Shown here: positions 46,628 through 59,061 of the stretch, in pieces
Layout of the letters: each line of letters starts with the position of its first letter
How positions within the stretch are numbered: position 1 is the first letter of the stretch
Assembly (NCBI GenBank): GCA_034008185.1
Contig: CM067086.1
Coordinates: 11,718,507-11,782,506 of the forward strand
Source: Gorsachius magnificus
Lineage: Eukaryota > Chordata > Aves > Pelecaniformes > Ardeidae
Reading direction: 5' to 3'
DNA length: 64,000 bases
Notes under the pieces: generated by a model
The model's input: only the letters and a program-made list of their open reading frames with translations
What the model was told of the DNA's origin: nothing
Database searches by the model: none
Position numbers and translations under genes: made by a program

Positions 46628-49080
46628 CACATACCTGTGCTGAGCTAAGCAAAGTCCACCCCATGGAGTCATGTAGTAAAGTGAAAAAATGACACTCAGA
46701 AATCATTACTATGACAACCCCACAGTGAGTGTAGGGAACATATGACTCACTGCAGCTTTTTGAGTTCAGCGAGTCAAATCCATAAGCAGCTGGCCTTTTT
46801 GTTTAGCTCTGTGGGTGAAGTGGAGTAACAGTCCATTTATGCTCTGGAGACTGCCTGATGTGTTTATAGGAAAAAATATCAAGCATATATGCCTCTGTGA
46901 CTTTTTCTTCTTTTAAGCACATATGATGAAAAGCGACAGAAACAAATTAATGGAATTTGTACATCTTTTTTCTTCCCTCCCGCCTGGCCCCACCCTAGTG
47001 GTCCTTTTCTGTATTTTAGGGCACCTAAAACTCTTTCTCTCTGTTAATGTGCCTATAATTTTTGGTTGTCCTATTTTATCCATAGCTCATGTGATGGAGG
47101 CTATTAACATTTGGCAGTGAGTAGCAGGTGATACACAAGGGGGCAGCTGCAGACAGTTTACAACAGGAAGCTCTCCTAGGCAGCCACCATTTCTTTATCT
47201 GTATGGCAAAATTTCTAAGCAGTCTGTGATGCAAATAAAATACTCGCGGTGAAATGGGTTGTGTACTGCCTGTCTTTTCCTGCCTGAAGAAGCTGCTGCT
47301 TCATACAGATGTGCTGGAATCCTGTCATTCCTTCCTACCTGCAATACTTTTGCAAGGGAGGAGATTAGGGGGATGAGAGCCCTTAATCTTAATTTATTAA
47401 AGTATTCTTTGACCTTCTTTCAGGGCCCTTATCCTCAACCAAAAGGCAGTTTTCCTTCTGTTTGGTTTTAAACAACAAATAGAAGCTTTAAAAGTGCTCT
47501 TGATTACTGTTATGACTTGCCATTCACCTGAATTAGTCATTTGTCATAATGGTCATTGTGGTCAGTTTGCAACCAACTATCATGGTCACTTTTTACATAA
47601 AGCAAGAAAATACTCACTTTGAGATACTACCTGTGGATTTACTGTCCAGAGTAGAATGGCTTAGTTCTGAATAAGGAAGACCATGGATATATTTTAGGTT
47701 TTGTTCCTTCTCGGCTGGAAATCTGTGTTAAAAAAAATTGATGGGATGCCTTCTCAGAGTTGTCCCATGAAGTAAGTTTGTATATGATATATCAAGGAAT
47801 CCTGTAGTCGGGAAACTATTTCAGATGTTTAATTACTCTATGTTCATGTGAGCACAGGTGTTTTCACAATCATGGTTTTAATCTGTTTTGCAAACTCAAG
47901 TTTTGTTCAAAATCCAGATATTTTTAACTGTTGTAAAGAAAAAATTAAACTGTAGTGTCTGCAACTAGAGTTACTAAGAACGTGACTGAACTAATGCCTC
48001 TCGCTTCCTGTGCTACTGAAATGTGTGTTATCTTGGATCCCATGTGCATCCTGATGCTCCAGCAACAGATATGAGATTGTATCACCAATGGTAGGTAGGA
48101 TGCTAAGAAAAGTTTAGATCTCAGAGTTTCTAAGACTGATCAGACTGTTCATAAACAAGATCCTACTCCTGAATACACTTAGAATTAACAGAAGTAACAA
48201 GGCTCATCCATTTGGAAGCAAGACTTTTTAGGGACAAAAGTAAGGGCTGCTGGGCATGGTTGGAATCTCCTTGAGATGTAGACATGGAGAAGGCAAATCT
48301 CCATTGTGACTAAGAGAATGATGCAGCCCTAATCCTGAAGAAAACCTGAAAGGCTTTCTATGGTCAGATCAGGGTTAACTCCTTGGGACTCCACTGATGG
48401 CACTTATTGTTCTGCAGCCTCTCATATTGACAGTTGCATCCACCTTTTGCATAGCTGTTTAATAGTTAAGGCATATCATAGGATGCCTGGTTTTAACGTA
48501 AAATCCTACAGAGACGTGAACCAAAGAATTGATCAGTGAAAAAACTGTATCCTGAGTGGGCAGGCTTCTGTACTTGCCACTGATATACCTGCCCAGACCT
48601 GCTGTCAGAGACAGGATGTAGAGCAGATCATTCTCACGCCTGGTCCGCTTTGGTGATTGCTGTAAAAGGACACCAGGATGTGTTAGCAAGTGCTCTGCTG
48701 CTTTCCTTGGTGAATGCTGTGAAACTATTTCAGGACAAATTTAAAACTGTGGTAATAATGCGTCATGTGGGATGCTCTTCCATTTTACTTTCTGGTAGCT
48801 GTTTGAAAGCAAATAAATGACTTACAGAATTAGATTCAGGGACAAAAGAATTAGAAACCTCGTCACTCTACTCCTTTCCTGGAGTTATAAAAAGTGGTAT
48901 TCAAATGTGATCTAATTATCCTCGTTTATTGTTTAATATGTTTTGCTGTCTAATTTTTTACAACCTTATCTATGCAAGTATGGTTATTTAGTAAAAAAGA
49001 AAAATCTGAGATGAAGAAGGCTCTTAACAGTGCTATTCACACCTTCGGGGTAAGGAGCTGAGATGTTTATGCCAGTTAAT

Positions 49081-49129
49081 CCTTCACTGAGGTGCACTGA
49101 GTGTTCCTTCACTAATCACACTGAGTGTT
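49081..49129. repeat. Imperfect tandem duplication, about 25 bp x 2
   Basis: Two adjacent units share the frame CCTTCACT...CACTGAGTGTT at 49081-49105 and 49106-49129. They differ in the middle (gaggtg versus aatca) and by one base in length. Confidence 0.65.
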
Positions 49130-52090
49130 CAACAGGATGCAAAATAGGCACACAGTGCAGAGGTCTAAAAGGAAATTATTTTCTCCATTTGCTATTCTGA
49201 AAGTAAATGAGTTGATTTTCCAATGAATGTGGGATTCATCTGAAATTTACATGCAGGGCCCTTTTTTACATAAAGCAAGAAAAATCCTGAATTATTAATG
49301 GGTTTCTCATTTATTTCAGTGGTTGATTATCCTGGAAGGAAGGAAACTGAAGTTTATTCTACAGGCACTCTCTCTTTATTTGTGCAATGGGAACATTGCA
49401 CTGGTAGTTATAGTTTTACTAATTATACTTACTCATTTGTTTAATCCTCATAAGAAGAATATTATTTAAGTCTGGTTTGCTGTTTGAAACTGTAGCTATA
49501 TTATGAATTTTAAACAGGGAAGAGGTCAAGTCTGTTTGTGTGATCTTGTCCCTGATTCTCTGTTAGGTGCCTGGGAGGTTCCTTCTGAAAGAAAGCTCAG
49601 TCAATTTTGAATAATTCAAACAGTCTACAGACATTAATGCTTGTATAGTGCAGATACGCATGTTACAGGAAAAAATGTAGAAGGATTTCTAGCCCTGCTA
49701 CTGGTTGCATCTTGCTATCACAGTTGTTTGGTTTATTGCTTTGCTAATTAAAACCTTAATGTCTTTCTGTCAAGTTAATTCTCACTGATAAATGTAGAGG
49801 ACTGCTCTTTTTTTATTCTGCTTGGAGATAGTGTTTTCTTTTTTAAAGTAGGAAATGGGCTTGTTCTTTTTTCACACAGCCAGATCCAAAATGCTTCTGA
49901 AGGAACAAGGCATTCTCTTTGTTGATTTAAGCAGACCTTGGATCAGGCTGGTTACTAACAAACCTCAGAATTTGAACACATCAGCAAAGTACTAATCCCA
50001 GTTCTAGATTGTCATCTGATTCCTGTAGTTTTCCTAGGTGAGTTAACTTGTTTTACTCGCAAGTATTGAAGGTCAATTGCTTTAAGTTTATGCATACACT
50101 TGCGATTTACTTGAATGTTTTAATGTGTGCAGAATCAGAGTAACTGACACTGGGTAAGACAAAGGGCAAATAATTATACAATGTCATAACTAATTGTGTG
50201 AAGTTCAGTGAATTTTAATAATTCTTAAACATGCAAACCTAAATGTACCCAACAAAGAATTTATGTTCTGTAAAAATCATCATTTAGCCCATGTAAGGGC
50301 AGAAAGGGTTCCATTCATATAACACTGTCCATAGAAATTAGGTAACTGTTACTACATATTGCCAATGTTATTAATATGAAGTCTTTCATTAGTTGTGACA
50401 GGATTTGATGCTGAGGCTGCAAATAATTAAGTCCTGAATACCCACTGAGCATAAGAAGTTTCAAAGATGGTAACCACACATCAATTTCTGTGGTAACTTT
50501 TTGACCCCAAAAGCTTCATTTTGTATTTGAAAGCAGCCAAAACTTTTTGAAGGACAGTTCTTTTACCTGGACTTAACATGATCTCATAACATCATTGCCT
50601 GGATCCTTTATAGGAGTGAACTGGCAAGACTGTTGAAATTGGTGTGAGTGTGCTAAAGCATACCATCTAAGTCTGCAAGACCTGAGCTTGATAAGAACGA
50701 GATTCCTATAATGCTGTCATTACTCTGTTTCCTTACTTTCAAAATGCTTTATTGATAAAGGAAATTCCCAAAAGAAAAATAACATCTCTTGATTGCTATG
50801 GGTGGACAGTATTAGTAGATGAACATCAGTCTACTTATTTGATGAAAGAAGACAAGTGCACAGTTCATTATTTAATAAAGCACAATAGTCTTCGTCAGTA
50901 AGTTTTGAGGCTGTTTCTCAACAAGCTTGAATTCATCCACTGAGTTGTATCATATTAGATAGGTAGACTCCTATTTTCTCCCCCTTAAGGAAACTGGCTG
51001 AATGACCACAGGATTGCTTGCTTCCTGCCAGTTGTAATTCATATCTTCCCACTGTAGTGCATGCTTGGGTATGGCAGTTATCTAATTGTCTGTTTTAAAA
51101 TAGGGTGTGTTTGTTATGCTTCATATGTTAGTGGAAATGCTTCTTGCATTGGCATTTGGGAATGTTCTCCCTTTACTTTTTCCATAAATTATTTACCAGT
51201 TCTGTTATTGCTTGCATGGTCTTTATTATGCCTCCCAAAAGATTTTTCAGAACACTGTTTTGCTTAAGGACCGCAGAAAAATGAATGAAGCTTAATATTT
51301 GACGAGGAATTTGCTTTAAGTCTTGTAAACAACATTTTGTAGCAAGTGGCATATCCTTAATAGTCCCAGAGGGAAAACAAAGAAGGTAGCTGATCTAAGC
51401 TGGATATGCATTTAGTATCTTGTAATATGCAAAAAACCAGCCAAATATTTTTCCTAGAAAATCCTCAGAATGTGACAGCAGGGCTTAGACTTGGCTGTAC
51501 TTTGCTCAACTTTGAGACTTGAATGATCCTCGGAAGCTCCTAACTCTCACTGGCTTGTGTCATTTTGGGTCCTAATTTGTTACAACCTCCTATGTAACCC
51601 TACAGTTTATCTTGTTTTAACTCCTTCACGGTTGCTGTATGTATGTTTTTGCCACTACAAGAAAATACTACGAGCAGTTCTGCCCCTGCGTCCTTCTGCA
51701 TAGAGGGACATCTGAATGTGTGAAGTAGTATAAAACTCCGCAGAAGACAGTTGCTGTTTTCTCAAGATCTATCAAATAACATAATTACTCTGGCATGTAC
51801 TTCCTACTGGCCCATAATGTGTCTTGTGGGATAATTCCTCACTTTTTACTAGGATAAAGCTGAAGCAGTTATTTGATAAACCTCATAGAAGGGATTGGTG
51901 TCAGAACAATACTTAAAATTTTGGACGACTTGTCACTCAGATTGACAGGTGCCTCCTCTCCTGACAGAAGTCAGATTGGAATTTGTGCTGAGCATGCTGT
52001 CAAAGTGGCACAGCCTCTGTCTTTGATGGCATTGTCTATGATGATGAGAGCTGGGCTAAGAACTGCAGGTCACTAGTGATGTGAGCCAGA

Positions 52091-52590
52091 GAATCATAGA
52101 ATCATAGAATCACCTCGGTTGGAAAAGACCTTTAAGATCATCGAGTCCAACCATTAACCTAGCACTGCTATCCCACCACTAAACCATGTCCCTAAGCACC
52201 TCATCTTTCCTTCTTTTAAATACCTCCAGGGATGAGGACTCCACCACCTCCCTGGGCAGCCCATTCCAGAGCCTGACAACCCTTTCGGTGAAGAAGTTTT
52301 TCCTAATGTCTAGCCTAAACCTGCCCTGGCCAGCTTCAAGCCATTCCCCCTCGTCCTATCATCTGTTACCAGGGAGAAGAGGCCGACCCCCACCACGCTA
52401 CAGCCTCCTTTCAGGTAGCTGTAGAGGGCGATCAGGTCTCCCCTCAGCCTCCTCTTCTCCAGACTAAACCACCCCAGTTCCCTCAGCCGCTCCTTGTATG
52501 ACTTGTGCTCCAGACCCCTCACCAGCTTGGCTGCTCTCCTCTGGACCTGTTCCAGCAAGGCAACATCTTTCTTGTAGTGAGGGGCCCAGA
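52091..52590 (-). mobile_element. CR1 LINE, 5'-truncated, about 500 bp (minus)
   Basis: The terminal octamers (GAATCATAGAATCATAGAAT) open the element at 52091. They are followed, in reverse complement, by the 3' UTR ('aagatcatcgagtccaacca') and ORF2 C-terminus. In sense orientation the fragment starts at TGGGCCCCTCACTACAAG and encodes [18 protein letters not shown], then [18 protein letters not shown] and YSYLKGG. The frame is open from the truncation point until a shift near 52310-52320. Its 5' edge is at the same GGGCCCCTCAC motif that bounds the fragments at 35856 and 60260. Beyond it lies unrelated, CpG-richer sequence. Confidence 0.94.
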
Positions 52591-52950
52591 GGAGTTCTTT
52601 TGGGTGCGAATTTGCGTTGCGCCTGTACAAGACTTGCTGTATGCACTGGATTGCATCATGTTTTCCTTCCTGCTGGAACCAGGTCTGAAGTCATGTACTG
52701 GGGTGCCATTCAGGCTACGCTGCCTCTGGGGTAAATGAAGTAGCTCCATCAGCGAGCTCTCTCTGTGCGTGCACAGGGTGCGCCTAGGATTGGCATGATC
52801 TTCATTGTGGGTGAAGATACAGCGTGGACATGTGGCCCCGGAACCATAATGGAGTGCAGCACATCCAACCCTCCCCCCACTTCTTTGCACCTCTGTACTC
52901 GATACTGTAAATACACCCAATATCCTGGAATTTCTAGGTGGTGTTGATTT
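52591..52950. other. CpG-enriched unidentified block beside CR1
   Basis: About 360 bp immediately upstream (in CR1 sense) of the truncated CR1 contain roughly ten CpG dinucleotides and visibly higher GC than neighbouring sequence. Overlapping open frames occur on both strands, including a minus-strand frame of 147 codons at 52519-52962 that runs on into the CR1. I recognise no domain. It could be an unidentified repeat such as a retroviral LTR relic, a retroposed piece carried in with the CR1, or a small regulatory element. Confidence 0.4.
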
Positions 52951-54870
52951 CAGATTATGCATATGTGAACAAAAGTGTATTTAGGACTTTGCTCTAAGTT
53001 GACATGTTTTCTTCCAAGAACCTGAAGTGGAAGAAACACACTGAGTTTTGAAATGGCTTTGTTCAAATATGCACAGTAATGTTCTTTGGGACAAATTAGG
53101 AAAAAATCTCTTAGCTTTTCAACACTGATAAGAGTACTAATCAATATGATGTGGTATCGAGACACTCTATAGGAGAAGCTTTGCTCTTCTAGAATAATGT
53201 ATTGAGCTTTATTCATCAGGTATGTTGATATACATGCATCTAGTCCCAGACCATGGGACACAAATATGCATCTTTCTTCTGTTCATTTTGATTCAAATAC
53301 CCTTACTCTGTATTTTGATCTGTTCCATGTAATATTAATAGACAACAGAAAATTTTAAAAATACCATCAGCAAGACTAACAAATATTTGCTTGCAGGCTT
53401 TGTAGCTTTTCTTATGTCAGATCCATCTTGAGTTGCCTGTTAGCACTTGTTTGGTTTGTGCCTCTGCGTGAGCATCACAGATGTGAAATAGTACTGCTTG
53501 GTATCAGGCACGTCTGTGTAAATTGCCACACTGTGATTTGCTAGAGAATTTTCTTGTTGCGGGGCACTCAGCATAGTTTTGGGAACTATAAGAAAGAGAG
53601 GAAGGGAAGGGGATTCAAGGAACTGAGATCTGATAGGGTGTGGGGAAGGTGACAAAATCTAATGGGATAATTTCCCTGTATAGTATACATGACTTCTGAA
53701 GGACAAGTGAGAATGCTCCTAACTCAGTCCTCCTTACAGTCTATCAGTCAATGAAAAGATCACTACTTACAAGCAATAAGCAATGTAAAGAAATATTTTA
53801 TAGCATTGTCTGGTGTTTCCACATTCCAATTTCTTCCTTTTTTTTTGTCTTCAAGATTTTCCACAATCCTGCTGCATTATGTTCTATTTTCTTATATTCA
53901 TCATCTGTGTTCAGCTCATCTCATCTCCATTCAACTCATCATTTAATCTTGCATTTTCCCTCCTCTCTGGTACTGTTCCTCTGGTGTCTTCTGTAGTTAT
54001 TCTTCTTCAGTCTTCTACTTCTGTTTTTTGTATGCTTCAAGAATAGAGAAACTCATACTTTCTGGATGTGGCTCAGTATGAATTTCAAGTTGATAGCTTC
54101 CTTTTGAACACCATTCTGGATCTAGATGCATCAACTTTTTTTCTTGTGGTAGGCGTTGCAAGCACTGCAGAAGCTTTAGAAGAAATTTCATAGCCTAGCA
54201 TTTGACAGCAGCAGCATTATTAAAAATAACTCACTTAATGGATCACCTCTCAGGAGAGATGAGACTAAAAGTAGTGCAGGTGAGAATGAAATTAATAGCA
54301 TCATTAAAAATATAAAATTCTGCTTCAGTGCCTTTAATATGTAAAGAAAGCAGGTTAATGATAATGTAGACAAAGGGTAAGATATTATTGGTTTCTCCTT
54401 AATTAAAATCCTTGCAGTGAGTACAAAGCCATAGAAGTATACCAGATCAGAAAAACTCAGAATCTTCATTCTTTGTTTATTTACAGAACAGGAGCATCAT
54501 GACAGAACGGTTTTCTGTTTCTTATGTCCTTGGTATTCCTTGACACAAGGCTTAAGAAGCCAGCTTGTTTCCCATGTTTTGCTGATGAACAAATTCTATC
54601 TATGAAAGAAGAGGGTGGAGAAGGGCAGTATTTCCAATGTATCTGCTTAGGCTGTTAACAAGGTTGCTGAGTCCTAGGAGGGTAGGAATTACAGCAATTT
54701 CTTTTACCCTGGGCTTCTGGGCAGTGCTGTAGTGGGCCAGGATTATTGAGATGGAGATTTTTGGGTGCCAAACATCTTAAGCATCATTTCTGAGATGCTT
54801 TTTAGAGGCCTAATTCTTAGAAAATGCTGGATTGCTGCCTTTTCATGGCATTCTATTTTGTGTACTTCAG

Positions 54871-54948
54871 GACATTTCTAGTGGCTTCACTGCTGGTAAA
54901 TTCACCTTACATCTTACTACCAGTCGGAGCTGGCTAGGAAAAGTAAAG
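54871..54948 (+). other. Exon-like segment, 78 bp (plus), candidate
   Basis: A good acceptor (ttctattttgtgtacttcag) precedes 78 bases (exactly 26 codons) and a donor GTAAAG|gtagga. The open frame begins DISSGFTAGKFTLHLTTSRS and ends WLGKVK at phase 0. The peptide is balanced in composition and not obviously AT-driven, which is mildly favourable. I cannot identify it. Confidence 0.25.
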
Positions 54949-56789
54949 GTAGGAGAACCTAGTGATGGTTCATCTTTAAACCTCTTCATACAAATCTATA
55001 TGATTTGGGAATTACTGTGTTAAAGGATGATTTATTTTATTTTTTTAGGATTTAAATTCTGCCTTGAATTTTTGTAGTAACAGCACATGTTTTGACATGT
55101 CAGAGATTTGGGATCTACTCAAAGCAGCAATCTGATAAACTCTGGGCTTAAGCTCTTAAAAGACAAAACCAAAAGTGTTTGTGCACCAGGTGACAGAACT
55201 CATGTGTTACTAGCTATCCTCTTCTAGCATTTTAGAGCTCTTGTAGCTTTGCTTATCAGCTGAGCTACATCCAGGAAAGAGAAACAAACAGTACTTTCTA
55301 GACAGCCTATTACTATGTGAACAAATATCAGAAGGAGAAGAAAAGATTAAGTCTGCTTCTAATCTTTTATATTGATCATGCTTTCTGTCAAAGCTGTACT
55401 AAGAGGAAGTTCCTGATGATACTGGCTTGGTTATCAGGTGTATAGCTATGATTATGGTTCTCTGAGGCAGCTATAGCAATCTCAGTAGATAACTGGGCCT
55501 TTATAAAACATAAATGTTTGTGCCTGTGTGCATGCACATGGATGTATGTATGGGGAAAAATACTCTTCAAAGTAAATGCATATAAAGTCCGTGCTGTCTT
55601 TCCAAACAAATTTTTAATGCACAAGACGGAAACCAAAACATTTTAATAATTAATTCTCCTGTAAATGTCTCCTTTTAAGAATGGACATTGAGACTATAAA
55701 CATGTTAAACATGTACAGTGATACTCTATTAAAATCACAGGACCTGCTGTACTTCAAAACCAAGCTATGCTAAAATTGAATAACATTCTAAAAAATCTGT
55801 CAATGTTTTCACTTGACTACATGTGAAAATTGCTGCAGAAGGGTTCATATTATTGTTATCAGTATTTCAAATGGGCTTTCAGGCATTTAGATATGCATCT
55901 TCTGCTTTTAGTTATGTTTAGGTATTGATGGAAAGAAATGTGTATTTGTATAGTTTGCTGTGGTACAAATGAATTGGGATATCTGGTTTGAATACTTTGC
56001 TGAATCAAGTCTCTTAAAGGAGCTTATCTTTTCTAAAATGTTAGCAAATGCTAGCTTTGTGCTAATGAAAGCCAGACATTTGATTAACAGGTTTTCAATA
56101 AGGCAAAGTGTTAACACTTTTGTATGGCTCTATTGAGATCTAATGTTATATCTGCAGCATAAGATCAGATATTGTTTTTTTTAGCTGCATTTGTTTTTTA
56201 GGTACTCTGAAAATGGTCTGTCTCCACTCAATAAAACTACCTAGAATTGGGCAGGAAAAATAAATATCTCTAAGTATTTAGGCATATATAAGTGAGACTA
56301 ATTGTAGATTGCAAATGTAGAGCAACTGGTCTGAGTGTCCTCTTGTACTTCACCTGTCTTGAAAATCGCTTTTCCCACAGTGACAGAGCATCAGCATCTC
56401 CAATATCCAGGTAGTATACATTTAAGTATGAATAGCTTAACTGCGTTTTTTAAATGAGACTGCTAGGAGACAGTCCTGAGAAGTGGAACTTTTGTACAAA
56501 TGTCTCTTTCATAAACTCTTGGGAACTGAATCTATTATAAAAAATTTTACTAGTGACATGGTTTAATGTTGCTTTTGAATATTTTAAGAAGTATCTCTAC
56601 GTTAGACATGTGCTAAAGTAACATTGAAAAGATTTTATGTAGTCAGTCACCTATATATTTTAGTTATTATTAAATACCTGGATTTTATTGCAGAACAAAA
56701 ATTTCTTAATGACATAGTTTGCCTATACCTACTGTATCTGTGACAAAATCTAAAAATCCTTAAGAGATTGTTTAGATCAGCATATTTAC

Positions 56790-56862
56790 CTGGGATATAA
56801 AGCAACTGCCTATACTGAAAGCTAAGCAGATTCCTATTGTTTGAAATATATTTTTTTCTACT
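56790..56862 (-). other. Exon-like segment, 73 bp (minus), low confidence
   Basis: On the minus strand, ccttt-gaacttctgcag precedes 73 bases and a good donor ATCCCAG|gtaaatatg. Two frames are open: VEKNIFQTIGICLAFSIGSC (hydrophobic) and SRKKYISNNRNLLSFQYRQL (basic). Because two frames survive, coding status cannot be argued from openness. Confidence 0.15.
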
Positions 56863-59061
56863 CTGCAGAAGTTCAAAGGTGTTTATACAGACAGAACAGT
56901 CATTTTGGGATGAGCCTGTCTCCTGAAATTCTTGGTATCTTCCCTGTCCTATGAAAATGGAAGCTTTCTCCCCTTTCACATTACACCTACCAGCCTGCAG
57001 GCATGTGGTCTTACATGACTTGTTTCTCAAGTAGTGTAGTCAATGTAGCCTCTCCCAAAGGGCGTGTGAGGAGAGGGCAGTGAGAGCAGTCTAAAACTGG
57101 TGAAGAGACAGGAAAAAGAAGATAACAATTTTTATAGATCTGTTCCTCTCCATTCTCCCTTCCCCCTGCTTCCACAATGCACCTTAGGACACTCCACCGC
57201 TAAAAAATGTTTACTGCTTAAATTTTTTTCCTAGTACACTAGGGCTATTTTATTTTTTGAAAAACACACAGTGATTTTTTTTTTAGGAACTTGCTGTGTT
57301 TTTCAGGTAGGCAGTGAGGAACTGAGTCTCAGTGGACAGTGGCAATCAGGCTTTTAGTGCACTGTCCTGTAAAGGTACCCGAGTTAGCTCAGAGCTGTCT
57401 TTTGTGCTGGTAGCACTCACAGTGTCAGCATGTGAGCTAACTACTCTAAAGAGAAGCTTCCTTTGGGTGTCACGGTTGTTAGCTCTTCTCCTTCCAAAAC
57501 CTGGACTAATATTTTGGAGACATAACAGGTAATTTGGGGACTTTGACAGATGGACTTGGGTGATTTAGTGGGAGCAGTTAGGAGTTGTGCTGTCACCCTT
57601 CTGCATTCCAGTCCTTGCCAGAAGTTCCTGCTCCAGAAGAGTGAGCTGTGTGCTGGCACTTCTGCTGCTCTCATTCACAGCTTGGCATTTCAATTGATGC
57701 TAAGTTGGTACTAATATGTTGTGTGGTCAACTTGAGGAGCAGGGTTGCAGATGTGTACCCTGCTATGCTCTGGTGAGGGGGCAGTAATTTCCTGCAAAGG
57801 GGTGAGGTGGGCACCTGGGAATCTAATGTCTTTTGAAAGTGATACTGACCCACTTCAGCTGCCTAGTTGGAAAGCTCTTTGCAAAACATTTGTACAAGTT
57901 ACAATATATCTTAGTGTTTCTTCTGTGTTCACTGTTGCTGTCTTGTGGATTAATAGGGAATAAAAGAGAGCGAAAGTCAGGGAAAAGGGATTGGAGCAGG
58001 ACAGAAAATGGAATGCTGATAAGGACAAATGCTGATGTTGGCAAAGAGGTGATGCAATTGCACTTTGATAAGTGACATTATGGGTTATGAAATATCTGCA
58101 GAAAATCTCAGAAATAATTGAACCAGACATCTTTCAGTTCTGGTGATCTGTGAACAAAAGATCAAATACCCTGTGGTTTATACAAAAATAAGTTTATGCT
58201 TCACTGTGTAACACGGATCTAATGATGAGTTGACTTTCAAATTATGCAACATGCACTTTTGATATATAGCTACCCAGACTGAGAGATTTTTATTGTGTGT
58301 TTCAAACTTCTAGTTGCTTTGGATTTCTTCCTATCCTTATCTCTGTCTAATTCATATTGTTTCTTTCCCCCATAGAGACTTCTTCCTTATTAAAGATACA
58401 AGACCCAGAAAGATTCACAGAGAGGATGAAATAAGAACAAGATAAGTGGAAAGATTTCTTTATCAAACTAAGTAACAGCTGGACTCAAATTAGGAACTGA
58501 AAATTATTTTCTAGAAACTTGCTGCTGTGAGCTGTTGACAGTCTGGACCCACCAGCTCCCTGCTCATGGCCAGTAATGGCAGCAGAAATTTTAGAATAAT
58601 TGACATGAATGAAATGCAGAAAGTTCTCAACCAATTACTAGAGAAAAATGGAAAAGCACATGTGCCTTTTCAGTCTGCATTATTTCAGACTCATTTATTT
58701 TCTTGGTTTAACATTTCCATTTTATTTCATGGTAACATGAATTCTCCTTCCCTCTTTTGCTTACAATTTATAGTTAATCCTAAAGTCATAATTATACTTC
58801 TTTTAAATGCCTCTGGACAGATCTTATAGATTTGAATGAGAATCAAATACACTTATTGTTGAATTCACTCTGTGGGAGCAGATAAGGTTTTATAATACGT
58901 ACTTTACTGATGACACAAACTTTGGTTTTTTTCAGTGCTAATTGTAGTTGACCACAGCTAGTTGGTCAAAAGGAGCACTGTTTGTCATGATTTTCAAGAA
59001 TTGGAATCTGTTCCTTATTTGCTACATCATGAAGATTACACAAAGCAGTAGGTCTTGGTAG

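Larger units (their letters stand above)
35966..52090. other. Long repeat-poor region, no gene identified
   Basis: Sixteen kilobases with no recognisable transposon, the longest such interval in the window. Open frames are all under 95 codons and random-looking. It contains an A/T hairpin, a perfect palindrome, an imperfect tandem duplication and one exon-like pair, listed separately. A scarcity of insertions could reflect constraint or chance, and sequence alone does not tell. Confidence 0.6.
52951..59061. other. Unique AT-rich sequence, no gene identified
   Basis: About 6 kb with no named repeat. A minus-strand open frame of 127 codons (56647-57030) and one of 103 codons (52950-53261) have no recognisable features. 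Two exon-like segments are listed separately. Confidence 0.6.

Noticed and set aside
52519..52962. 147-codon minus-strand ORF crossing the CR1 edge
   Set aside because: It joins unidentified sequence to CR1 in a different frame from CR1 ORF2, so it is a chance read-through.
56647..57030. 127-codon minus-strand ORF
   Set aside because: It has no domain, and the exon-like segment inside it is open in two frames, so frame openness carries no weight.
58905..58925. 'tttactgatgacacaaactt' resembling the CR1 FADD region
   Set aside because: Only about 15 bases match and the flanks do not continue as CR1.
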